This document shows, in pieces, positions 1 through 5,574 of a stretch of DNA of 22,170 nt. The position numbers and the translations under genes are program-made. Below the pieces are notes generated by a model. It was not told the origin of the DNA. It worked only from the letters and a program-made list of their open reading frames with translations, and ran no database searches. The stretch covers positions 1-22,170 of the forward strand of contig JBGUUQ010000121.1 in assembly GCA_045133615.1 (NCBI GenBank), in the 5' to 3' direction. Every line of letters begins with the position of its first letter. The stretch's first letter is position 1. The DNA is from M3 sp045133615 (GTDB lineage Bacteria > Bacteroidota > Bacteroidia > Bacteroidales > Muribaculaceae).

Positions 1-187
1 TATATTGAATGCCTGGGTAGTTATTCAAGTCATCGCTGAGAACGATGGCATTATATTTTTTTATCCAACTATCGGCAAACTTGAAACTATAACTATCTGA
101 GCCACGAAGTGATTCGTAGCCAAGTTCTCCAACTAACTCAATCTCCTTGAGCCAATCAAAATCGGCATATACATACAACTTCTTCAT
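1..187 (-). CDS. HipA-family toxin kinase, N-terminal part (gene runs off the left edge)
   Basis: The reading frame opens with ATG at 185-187 and stays open to the window edge, giving about 62 residues beginning MKKLYVYADFDWL. The segment GYESLRGSDSYSFKFAD followed by a tryptophan fits the N-terminal subdomain 1 of HipA-type Ser/Thr kinases, which phosphorylate aminoacyl-tRNA synthetases in characterised members. An AGGAG-like ribosome site lies just upstream, inside the stop region of the preceding HTH gene; the gap between the genes is 6 bp, so the pair is a hipBA-type operon. Unlike the split module at 974-2464, the N-terminal domain here appears to be fused to the rest of the toxin, but the kinase part is outside the window. 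Family assignment is by recognition of this N-terminal block. Confidence 0.7.
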   Translation of the reverse strand, partial: MKKLYVYADFDWLKEIELVGELGYESLRGSDSYSFKFADSWIKKYNAIVLSDDLNNYPGIQY

Positions 188-193
188 AGCACA

Positions 194-514
194 TTACTCC
201 TTTTTAGATGCCCTTTCACGCTGGGGTAAATTCATATCCTGCATTGCTCTGCCGAGTTCGTCATCCTTTGCCAAAGAGAGAATATCATCATCAAGCTGCA
301 GAGCATACAGCACACGAAGATAGATACCAATCGCCACTGTGGGCACACCTTTTTCGATACGTGACACCGTGAGAGGAGAACAAGTAGCACGCTCCGCCAC
401 CTGCGCAACACTCAAATTGCGACGCAAGCGGGCAAGTTTGATTTGCTCGCCAACAATCTGCATTTTCTGCTCTAACTTTCGGGGCAATTTAGTCCCCATT
501 GTATTCTTTGTCAT
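194..514 (-). CDS. HipB-like XRE-family HTH antitoxin/repressor
   Basis: A 106-residue protein with a single helix-turn-helix of the Cro/CI (XRE) type at about residues 21-75; IKLARLRRNLSVAQVAE, then SPLTVSRIEKG, is the typical core. The C-terminal 30 residues are charged (RERASKKE end) and probably form the toxin-contacting tail. It lies 6 bp upstream of a HipA-type gene, so it is most likely the antitoxin and autorepressor of that pair. A start at residue 6 (Met, near 499) is also possible. A promoter -7 box of the GCAAAnnTA form (reverse complement of TAnnTTTGC) lies 24 bp upstream at 538-546. Confidence 0.8.
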   Translation of the reverse strand: MTKNTMGTKLPRKLEQKMQIVGEQIKLARLRRNLSVAQVAERATCSPLTVSRIEKGVPTVAIGIYLRVLYALQLDDDILSLAKDDELGRAMQDMNLPQRERASKKE

Positions 515-537
515 GATAGTAATACATCATATAATAT

Positions 538-546
538 GCAAAAATA
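538..546 (-). promoter_or_regulatory. Putative Bacteroidota -7 box for the minus-strand hipBA-like operon
   Basis: On the minus strand the sequence reads TATTTTTGC, matching the Bacteroidota TAnnTTTG -7 element. It would start transcription near 531, about 17 nt before the ATG at 514. No convincing -33 TTTG was seen at the expected distance. Confidence 0.45.
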
Positions 547-672
547 ATACTTTTTCTTTATTTTATGATAGGTTGATATGATTTTATACACTTAACTATT
601 GCTTTTGGCGTAATTCTATACACAATGTGGAATGATGTGCCATATATATGAACAACCCAAATATATTGATAA

Positions 673-712
673 CTGAATTATAAAGAAAATATTGACAATT
701 TTTATAATTCAG
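673..712. repeat. 12-bp perfect inverted repeat, AT-rich
   Basis: CTGAATTATAAA at 673-684 is repeated as its exact reverse complement at 701-712, with a 16-bp spacer. Both flanking genes are transcribed away from it, so it is not an obvious terminator for either. It could be an operator, a cruciform or part of a small RNA. Confidence 0.6.
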
Positions 713-774
713 GAATGAGAAATCGGGTGGTTTATATGATTGTTTGCAAAGCTGTTATTGTGGTAAGATTAGAT

Positions 775-792
775 CATACCCGATAGGGTATA
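775..792. promoter_or_regulatory. Operator-like palindrome, copy 1 (probable HipB site)
   Basis: The site is ATACCC-GATA-GGGTAT, part of the consensus TATACCC-GATA-GGGTATA, with one mismatch at its left end. The centred palindrome with a 4-bp GATA spacer recurs at 817 and 943 upstream of the HTH gene at 974. Characterised HipB proteins bind repeated palindromes upstream of their own operon. Confidence 0.65.
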
Positions 793-816
793 AAATGCGC
801 ATATGAACAATAAAAT

Positions 817-834
817 TATACCCGATAAGGTGTA
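817..834. promoter_or_regulatory. Operator-like palindrome, copy 2
   Basis: TATACCC-GATA-AGGTGTA: the left arm is perfect and the right arm has two changes. It begins 42 bp after copy 1 and lies 19 bp before a TATATTTGC -7 box (853-861), so binding here would cover the -33 region of that promoter. Confidence 0.6.
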
Positions 835-936
835 AAATGAAAAAACTTTCATTATATTTGCGGTGAACCGCGAATATAATTTGCACTCGTTTTGAAATAT
901 ATTGAAACAAGTTTCATATATCTCACTCATTGTTGC

Positions 937-945
937 TATATTTGC
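937..945 (+). promoter_or_regulatory. Putative promoter -7 box for the hipBST-like operon
   Basis: TATATTTGC fits the Bacteroidota TAnnTTTG -7 element, 28 bp before the ATG at 974. A weak -33-like TTTC lies at 912-915, about 21 bp upstream. A second identical box occurs at 853-861. Confidence 0.55.
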
Positions 946-960
946 ACCCGATAGGGTATA
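943..960. promoter_or_regulatory. Operator-like palindrome, copy 3, over the transcription start
   Basis: TGCACCC-GATA-GGGTATA: the right arm is perfect and the left has two changes. It begins 126 bp after copy 2 and overlaps the end of the -7 box at 937-945, so it covers the expected transcription start of the HTH gene 13 bp downstream. This is the classic position for autorepression. Confidence 0.65.
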
Positions 961-973
961 ATTTATTGCATAT

Positions 974-1192
974 ATGGAGCAGACAACACTTTCAAAATAT
1001 GTGAAGGCGATGCGTAAGCAGTATAATCTTACGCAGGTGGAGCTTTCTGAAAAGTCAGGAGTTGGCTTGCGCCTTGTTCGTGAATTGGAGCAGGGCAAGC
1101 AGACTCTACGCCTTGACAAGGTAAATCAGATATTGAATCTTTTTGGCAGTGAAGTGGGCGTTATCCCCCTTACTAAAACCGATGAGCGATGA
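974..1192 (+). CDS. hipB: HipB-like XRE-family antitoxin/repressor of the tripartite module
   Basis: A 72-residue protein that is almost entirely one helix-turn-helix: LSKYVKAMRKQYNLTQVELS followed by SGVGLRLVRELEQGKQ and a dimer-type LDKVNQILNLFG helix. It is the first of three tightly packed genes; its TGA overlaps the ATG of the next gene by 4 bp (ATGA at 1189-1192), so translation is probably coupled. It is shorter than the HTH protein of the left module and lacks a long C-terminal tail. It probably binds the three 18-bp palindromes upstream and represses its own operon. In HipBST systems HipB is the DNA-binding partner, while neutralisation is mainly by the middle gene. Confidence 0.85.
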   Translation: MEQTTLSKYVKAMRKQYNLTQVELSEKSGVGLRLVRELEQGKQTLRLDKVNQILNLFGSEVGVIPLTKTDER

Positions 1193-1518
1193 AACAGGCT
1201 GTTGTATTTTTGCGTGGCGTAAAGGCGGGCATCTTGACGGAAGATGAGAACGGCTATACATTTGAGTATGATGCCGATTATTTGACATCGGACGATGCCG
1301 AGGCTGTGAGTCTCACTTTGCCTCTGAGCGATAAACCTTATCGTGACAAGGTGTTGTTCCCGTTTTTCGATGGTTTGATTCCCGAAGGTTGGCTGTTGGA
1401 TATCGCCGAGAAGAATTGGAAGATAGATGCTCGCGACCGCATGTCGCTGCTCGTTGCGTGTTGCAAGGACTGCATCGGTGCGGTAGGTGTTGAACCCATA
1501 ATTATCGAGGAAGAGTAG
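1189..1518 (+). CDS. hipS: Stand-alone HipA N-terminal domain protein (HipS-like antitoxin)
   Basis: A 109-residue protein matching the N-terminal subdomain 1 of HipA: FLRGVKAGILTEDENGYTF, then SLTLPLSDKPY, FPFFDGLIPEGWLLDIA and a CKDCIGAVGV ending. In ordinary HipA this domain is fused to the kinase; here the frame stops and a new gene begins 4 bp later. That is the HipBST arrangement, in which the separate HipS protein acts as the antitoxin against HipT. The start ATG overlaps the stop of the HTH gene. There is no sign of a recent frameshift: both proteins are complete, and the kinase has its own start and N-terminal zinc ribbon. Confidence 0.85.
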   Translation: MKQAVVFLRGVKAGILTEDENGYTFEYDADYLTSDDAEAVSLTLPLSDKPYRDKVLFPFFDGLIPEGWLLDIAEKNWKIDARDRMSLLVACCKDCIGAVGVEPIIIEEE

Positions 1519-1522
1519 TAGT

Positions 1523-2464
1523 ATGGCAAAGTGTCTTTATTGTTACAAGGAGTTGAACAATGGTGAAAAGGATTTTCACAAGGCTTGTTCAAAAAAGATG
1601 TTTGGTACGCAGAGCGTTCCTGAATTGCCATATACACGCGAGAACTTGACAGACCTTGCCAAGCAGGTAATCCGCAGCCAAACGACCTTGACGGGTGTTC
1701 AGGCGAAGTTGTCGTTGGATATTAACAAGGGTGGAAGAAATGAGACCGACCGTTTCACCATTGTCGGCTTGTGGGGACGATATATTCTAAAACCGCAGAC
1801 CGACCGATTTGCGCATCTGCCCGAGTTGGAGGACTTGACTCTGCGCCTTGCGGAGTTGGCAAAATTGCAGGTTGTACCTCATAGTCTTATCCGCTTTGCC
1901 GATGGGGAGTTGTGCTACATAACCCGCCGTATCGACCGCACAGCCACAGGTGACAAACTTCCTATGGAGGATATGTGTCAACTGACGGAGCGACTGACCG
2001 AACATAAGTACAAAGGCTCGTATGAGCAGATTGCAAAGGCGATACAGCGATTCTCGTCTGTCCCAAAGTTGGATATGGTGAACTATTGGGAGCAGGTGGT
2101 CTTCTCGTGGATAACGGGCAATGCCGATATGCACCTGAAAAACTTCTCGCTTTACAGCAAAGAACAGGGCAAATATATGCTTACGCCTGCATACGATATG
2201 CTCTCAACGACGTTGGTTATGCCAGAAGATACCGAGGAGTTGGCACTGACTCTGGGCGGCAAGAAACGCAAAATCAAGAAGGTAGATTTCGTAACCTCAA
2301 TGCAAGCATCAGGGTTGGAGGATAAAGTCATCAATAACATCTTTGCTAAATTCGCAAAGGTCAAAGATAGATGGGTTGAGTTTATCGACCAGTCGTTTTT
2401 GCCTAACGAGATGAAAGAAGCGTTTAAGACAATCATTGCCGATAATTTGAGTCGATTGGCGTAA
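1523..2464 (+). CDS. hipT: HipT-like Ser/Thr kinase toxin with N-terminal zinc ribbon
   Basis: A 313-residue HipA C-terminal kinase without the N-terminal subdomain, which is encoded by the preceding gene. A CxxC...HxxxC cluster (C4, C7, H19, C22) suggests a small zinc-binding element. The glycine-rich loop is at about 54-62 (TTLTGVQAK), an ATP-contacting lysine is likely K90 in RYILKP, the catalytic loop is GNADMHLKN (199-207) and the metal-binding motif is YDML (224-227). All catalytic residues look intact, so an active toxin is expected. Characterised HipT phosphorylates tryptophanyl-tRNA synthetase; the target here is unknown. The T-L-T at 55-57 aligns with the regulatory S-I-S of the E. 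coli HipT loop (inference). It is convergent with the acetyltransferase at 2572. Confidence 0.85.
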   Translation: MAKCLYCYKELNNGEKDFHKACSKKMFGTQSVPELPYTRENLTDLAKQVIRSQTTLTGVQAKLSLDINKGGRNETDRFTIVGLWGRYILKPQTDRFAHLPELEDLTLRLAELAKLQVVPHSLIRFADGELCYITRRIDRTATGDKLPMEDMCQLTERLTEHKYKGSYEQIAKAIQRFSSVPKLDMVNYWEQVVFSWITGNADMHLKNFSLYSKEQGKYMLTPAYDMLSTTLVMPEDTEELALTLGGKKRKIKKVDFVTSMQASGLEDKVINNIFAKFAKVKDRWVEFIDQSFLPNEMKEAFKTIIADNLSRLA

Positions 2465-2546
2465 TGGCGTAATAAGAAATACAAAACACTGTAAATGGAA
2501 AAATCTTCGACTTCTATATTCGGGCGCAGTAGGTCGGAATATCATT

Positions 2547-2571
2547 GGTATGTGGATATACCTTTATTTTT
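2547..2571 (+). terminator. Weak terminator-like hairpin after the hip operon
   Basis: GGTAT and ATACC flank a 6-nt loop and are followed by TTTATTTTT. The stem is only 5 bp, so this is a tentative call. Confidence 0.3.
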
Positions 2572-3084
2572 CTAAAACTTCTTTAACATCTCCATTTCAA
2601 TGCAATTCCATGTTTCGCCCAAACACTCGTATCGTTCAACTTCCTGCCTGACCAAACGATGAAATCCTACCGATTCATAGCATCGGATAGCCGCCGGATT
2701 GTTTTCAAACACGCCCAATGACACCTTTGTTGCGCCTAATTTGGAGAACGCATAATCAACCGCCATTCTGACAAGGGTTTTTCCAAATCCTTTGCCACGT
2801 TTTGAATCATCTACAATCACAAATCCTAAACGTTGTTCGGAAGAATCATCTGTCGGAGTGCGCAGAGTGATATATCCCACAATGTCATTGCTGTCTACCA
2901 TTGTTAATGCGCATGAACCTTGTCTGTCAATAAACCGTTCATGATATATGTTCATGGCTTCCGGAGAGACCGGATAGTGCTCATATCGGTCAGCACTCCA
3001 TTGGCGCATAAGATACTCGCTTTTAAGCCAAGTGGTGATTTTGTTGGCATCCGAGGGCTGGTATGGTCTGAGGATAAGAGCCAT
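2572..3084 (-). CDS. GNAT-family N-acetyltransferase (RimJ/RimL-like)
   Basis: A 170-residue protein with the GNAT fold landmarks. The N-terminus is LILRPYQPSDANKITTWL. A beta4-like strand (LGFVIVDDSKRG) is followed by the acetyl-CoA pyrophosphate loop RGKGFGKTL at about 115-123. The late NNPAAIRCYESVGF motif is near 148. Members transfer an acetyl group from acetyl-CoA to small molecules or protein N-termini; the substrate cannot be read from sequence. It is a single gene, convergent with the kinase at 1523-2464 and ending close to it. It lies outside the left tRNA-derived boundary of the element. Confidence 0.85.
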   Translation of the reverse strand: MALILRPYQPSDANKITTWLKSEYLMRQWSADRYEHYPVSPEAMNIYHERFIDRQGSCALTMVDSNDIVGYITLRTPTDDSSEQRLGFVIVDDSKRGKGFGKTLVRMAVDYAFSKLGATKVSLGVFENNPAAIRCYESVGFHRLVRQEVERYECLGETWNCIEMEMLKKF

Positions 3085-3153
3085 GACTTATAATTGAACC
3101 CCCAATTCCAATATAGAGTTTGGCATCGGGGTGGTGGTTGTATGGGAATGGAC

Positions 3154-3187
3154 AAAAAAAGAGAGTTACATTTTAGCGTAACTCTCT
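3154..3187 (-). terminator. Terminator downstream of the left tRNA-Phe copy
   Basis: AGAGAGTTAC (3160-3169) pairs perfectly with GTAACTCTCT (3178-3187) across an 8-nt loop, and the minus strand ends in a run of seven T. It closely resembles the hairpin after the intact tRNA at 14867-14898, so the duplication includes the terminator. Confidence 0.8.
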
Positions 3188-3197
3188 AGGTTTCAGG

Positions 3198-3312
3198 TGG
3201 TGCCACCAGGAATCGAACCGGGGACACAAGGATTTTCAGTCCTTTGCTCTCTGCGGCTTCCGAAAGCTCGCTGTCGCTCACTTTTGGAAGCAACCAACTG
3301 AGCTATGGCACT
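3198..3312 (-). pseudogene. Disrupted tRNA-Phe(GAA) copy, left boundary (att) of the integrative element
   Basis: Bases 3197-3250 are identical to 14908-14961 of the intact tRNA-Phe (54 bp: T-arm, variable and anticodon arms). After a 42-bp insertion (3251-3292), bases 3293-3311 match the remaining 19 bp (D-arm and 5' acceptor). The insertion falls in the D-loop, and the first acceptor base is also changed (A instead of G), leaving a mismatch at 1-72. No TAnnTTTG promoter is seen upstream, unlike the right copy. This is therefore an inactive, duplicated att-site copy. Confidence 0.85.
3251..3292. repeat. 42-bp palindromic insertion inside the left tRNA copy
   Basis: GCTTCCGAAAG (3256-3266) and CTTTTGGAAGC (3281-3291) form an 11-bp stem with one G-U pair around a 14-nt loop. 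It sits exactly where the 54-bp identity block with the intact tRNA ends, so it may be the element's left terminus or a later insertion of a small palindromic repeat. Confidence 0.7.
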
Positions 3313-3366
3313 TTATAAATCAGAAGAGTCGCTAACTCTAATGTATTTCCTATGTTCAGTTTGCTT

Positions 3367-3388
3367 GGTTTACACCTCGGTTTACACA
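3367..3388. repeat. Paired GGTTTACAC repeats at the left end (probable integrase arm sites)
   Basis: GGTTTACAC occurs at 3367-3375 and GGTTTACACA at 3379-3388, 12 bp apart. The same pair with the same 12-bp spacing is at 14806-14827, at the other end of the element. Tyrosine integrases with an N-terminal arm-binding domain bind such short repeats near the crossover site. Confidence 0.65.
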
Positions 3389-3452
3389 AACTGTAATTGT
3401 TAATAAATGTTTTTACTCTCTCATGGCAATATAGGCGCATATAATGGATAGG

Positions 3453-4253
3453 TTAATCATCAATCCAATCTCCGCCATTCTGCCGTATATAGTCTAATTC
3501 ATCTTGTAAATCTCTCTCATAAGCACCGTCATCTTGGAAGCCCCAATCCTCTTCTTCTTCCTCTTCTTTACGAGGCAAGAATAAATCTTCCTTTTCTTTA
3601 TATTTGTTCCTTTTGGTTTCAAGAACCTTGTTTAAGAATTTTTCAAATTTTGATATATCTGAAGAAAATCCGAAATCTGTAGGATGCGAAAGTATTGCAT
3701 TAAATGCCCATATCTGAGCTATTAAGGTATATTCACGAATAATTTTGCAGTCTATTTCTAAATTGTCTTCCAATGCCACCATAACCCATATTGATTTCTT
3801 CTTACCAAACTTATTTACACCATCTCTTGAACGAATTATAAAGAACGAATGGTCAATTAAACGACATTCAACGCCTTTTCCTCTCAAGACTTCGTTATAA
3901 TCCCATGAAGGTCTATTTCGTGGGTATAAGATTGTGTTATAGTATTCTTTGTTATTGGAGATAACAGGGAATGAAAAGTCCTTAAGACTTTTAGACCCCG
4001 TTTTACCAGCGTAAAATATGGGAATTCGCCTATGAGCTGGATAATCATATTTTGCTTCTACTTCATATGGTGCCCCAAAACGGACTATAATGCAGTGGAT
4101 ATTGTGAGCTGTGCTAAATTCACGTTTACTAACTTTCTTCCATAAGGTCTCGTCATTAAATCTAAATGGGTCAAAGAGTAACAAATAGTCCCTTAGAATG
4201 TCTTTGAGCCTATCTAAATCTTTTTTATATGTATCATTGGGATTGTTTGTCAT
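3453..4253 (-). CDS. Hypothetical protein with acidic C-terminus, element cargo
   Basis: A 266-residue protein I do not recognise. There is no signal peptide or membrane segment. The first 200 residues are mixed alpha/beta with many aromatic and basic residues (for example HRRIPIFYAGKTG and SIWVMVALEDNLEID). The last third is strongly charged, with a six-glutamate run at about 230-235 followed by an acidic tail ending GGDWIDD. It is a single gene at the left end of the element with its own promoter box (4293-4301), and it does not overlap the lipoprotein cassette upstream. Its position beside the att site is typical of accessory or defence cargo, but no function can be inferred. Confidence 0.75.
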   Translation of the reverse strand: MTNNPNDTYKKDLDRLKDILRDYLLLFDPFRFNDETLWKKVSKREFSTAHNIHCIIVRFGAPYEVEAKYDYPAHRRIPIFYAGKTGSKSLKDFSFPVISNNKEYYNTILYPRNRPSWDYNEVLRGKGVECRLIDHSFFIIRSRDGVNKFGKKKSIWVMVALEDNLEIDCKIIREYTLIAQIWAFNAILSHPTDFGFSSDISKFEKFLNKVLETKRNKYKEKEDLFLPRKEEEEEEDWGFQDDGAYERDLQDELDYIRQNGGDWIDD

Positions 4254-4292
4254 TTGTTATTGCATCTTGCGAGGTGTAACCATGATGTTATT

Positions 4293-4301
4293 GCAAAATT
4301 A
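4293..4301 (-). promoter_or_regulatory. Putative -7 box for the gene at 3453-4253
   Basis: The minus strand reads TAATTTTGC, matching TAnnTTTG; the expected start is near 4286, leaving a leader of about 33 nt. Confidence 0.55.
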
Positions 4302-4352
4302 GCGAAATTCCCTGACATAGAGGGTCTGACAAGGCATAAATCTTGCGACAGT

Positions 4353-4411
4353 CAACGTACTTTTTCCGTTTCTGCCTTATAAATTTGATTATTCCTGAAA
4401 AATGTACGTTG
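4353..4411. repeat. CGTAC-T-rich inverted repeat, copy A
   Basis: CAACGTACTTTTT (4353-4365) and AAAAATGTACGTTG (4398-4411) are inverted copies apart from one extra base, with a 32-bp spacer. It lies immediately after the lipoprotein gene that ends at 4412. It belongs to a set with similar repeats at 9876-9927 and 10113-10163. Confidence 0.6.
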
Positions 4412-4984
4412 TTATTCCTGACTTGGAATAGTGTGTGGGGCAATGGGTATTATGGTGTCAATTATGCAGAATGCATCATTGCGAATGTCGCTGAATCGTA
4501 CTGTCACATAGCCTGACTGATTGGTTCTTTCAGCAACATCTTTTCCTTTGTTCAGGTCAGTATAGAAATGGTCGCTGTAAGTCCATATCGGTTTTATGAG
4601 ATATTTCCACTCACCTTTGTCGTAAGTATAAATGCAGTAGTTGTCCCATGTTCCGGCATCTGTTTCTCTCCTTATTCCAAATTCATCAGTTCCGTTTCCG
4701 TCTAAATCTCCCTCCTGAATCAGCCTGACAATAAAGCGTTGCGACAGAATCAGCGTATCAACTGTATTGCTCTTGCCGTAAATTCTCCAAGACCATAAAC
4801 TGCGGTCAATCGTCGTATCAATAGGCTCTGCAATCAATGTGTCAATGTTATTGCCGTCGAAGTTGCCGATTATAGTATCTCTATATTGTGCCAAGGAGTC
4901 GGATTCCCTTGAGTGGTGCTTACTCTTGCACCCAATAGCATAGAGCAAAGCCAAACTGATTAAAAAGAGTGGTAATCGTTTCAT
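4412..4984 (-). CDS. Putative lipoprotein, last gene of the secreted-protein cassette
   Basis: A 190-residue protein with a lipoprotein signal: MKRLPLFLISLALLYAIGC, with the lipobox cysteine at C19, followed by a charged mature start. A DGNGTDEFGIR stretch near residue 95 resembles an acidic, calcium-type loop of FG-GAP/VCBS-like repeats, but only one copy is present. The rest is beta-rich (many W, Y and T). It probably sits in the outer or inner membrane facing the periplasm or surface. It is the most downstream gene of a co-oriented set starting at 7691, separated from the tiny gene before it by about 80 bp. Function unknown. Confidence 0.75.
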   Translation of the reverse strand: MKRLPLFLISLALLYAIGCKSKHHSRESDSLAQYRDTIIGNFDGNNIDTLIAEPIDTTIDRSLWSWRIYGKSNTVDTLILSQRFIVRLIQEGDLDGNGTDEFGIRRETDAGTWDNYCIYTYDKGEWKYLIKPIWTYSDHFYTDLNKGKDVAERTNQSGYVTVRFSDIRNDAFCIIDTIIPIAPHTIPSQE

Positions 4985-5066
4985 CTAAATGTATTTGCAA
5001 ACATCACAAAACATCGTTACAGTAACCGCACAAGACTAATAAGCATAAGACTATTGAAATCCTGAT

Positions 5067-5156
5067 TTAACGCTTTTTGTTACGATTGCTGTCATTGATT
5101 CCTCCGATTATCGCCCAGATAAGTATTATTGGGAGAAATATAGCCATGAAAGACAT
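5067..5156 (-). CDS. Possible 29-residue membrane microprotein
   Basis: The small frame from ATG 5154-5156 to TAA 5067-5069 encodes a hydrophobic segment (FMAIFLPIILIWAIIGG) followed by a short polar, basic tail ending NRNKKR. This is a typical single-pass small membrane protein with a positively charged C-terminus. It begins 7 bp after the stop of the lipoprotein gene ending at 5164, in the same operon direction. Without it the gap would be about 180 bp in an otherwise tight cassette. Its shortness makes the call uncertain; an internal Met at residue 4 is an alternative start. Confidence 0.45.
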   Translation of the reverse strand: MSFMAIFLPIILIWAIIGGINDSNRNKKR

Positions 5157-5163
5157 TTATATA

Positions 5164-5574
5164 TCAGTTAATGCGTTTCTTGCGAGTGAATATTTCTGTT
5201 TCGTTTCCGGCTGTGTTGAGAGTATCGCCATTCAGCACTACTGTTGATTTGTGAACATAGACAGTCAGAGAATCAGATGTGAGTTTACGGATAGTCCAAC
5301 GCTCATTTTTAGATTCAGGTGTATAGGCTTGCGGATAGAAGCCATAAAGCACTACCGAATCCTTGTCAGCGAAATATTTGCCGGATTGCTTGTTGCTGTA
5401 ACCATCATCTTTATAAAGATAATCGTAATGTCCGTTAGCTTTGAGGTCTAACGTAACATTCGGCTGTTCCCATGTCCCAATCAATAAAGAGTTATTGACG
5501 GTCATATTGCGATGTGTGGAGCAAGCCGACAATAAGACCGTCAGCACTGATAGGGCTACTGCGATTCGTTTCAT
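5164..5574 (-). CDS. Putative small lipoprotein (lipocalin/DUF-like beta protein)
   Basis: From the ATG at 5572-5574 the protein has 136 residues and begins MKRIAVALSVLTVLLSACS, a clear lipoprotein signal with its lipobox ending in Cys18. The mature part has the pattern LLIGTWEQPNVTLDLKANGHYDY...SGKYFADKDSVVLYG...WTIRKLTSDSLTVY, typical of small beta-barrel, lipocalin-like lipoproteins of Bacteroidota in which GTW opens the barrel. The start chosen overlaps the stop of the upstream zinc-ribbon gene by 4 bp (ATGA), which supports it over a frame extension 54 nt upstream that would hide the signal peptide. Function unknown. Confidence 0.8.
   Translation of the reverse strand: MKRIAVALSVLTVLLSACSTHRNMTVNNSLLIGTWEQPNVTLDLKANGHYDYLYKDDGYSNKQSGKYFADKDSVVLYGFYPQAYTPESKNERWTIRKLTSDSLTVYVHKSTVVLNGDTLNTAGNETEIFTRKKRIN

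Larger units (their letters stand above)
515..973. promoter_or_regulatory. Divergent control region between two Hip modules
   Basis: These 459 bp separate two divergently transcribed toxin-antitoxin operons and contain no convincing gene. They are very AT-rich. They hold a -7 box for the left operon (538-546), a 12-bp perfect inverted repeat (673-712), three copies of an 18-bp palindrome (775-792, 817-834, 943-960), two TATATTTGC promoter boxes pointing right (853-861, 937-945) and a TGAAAC-AA-GTTTCA palindrome (903-916). All three 18-bp palindromes lie nearer the right-hand operon. None was found close to the left-hand start, so the two operons probably have separate operators. Confidence 0.7.

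Noticed and set aside
775..960. CRISPR-like repeats
   Set aside because: Only three copies at unequal spacing, each palindromic and just upstream of an HTH gene; these are operators.
1189..2464. Split HipA as a recent frameshift pseudogene
   Set aside because: The kinase has its own start and a conserved-looking zinc ribbon at its N-terminus, and the stop-start arrangement matches HipBST.
3198..3312. Functional tRNA-Phe with a short intron
   Set aside because: The insertion is in the D-loop, too short for a self-splicing intron, the acceptor stem has a mismatch and no promoter is present.
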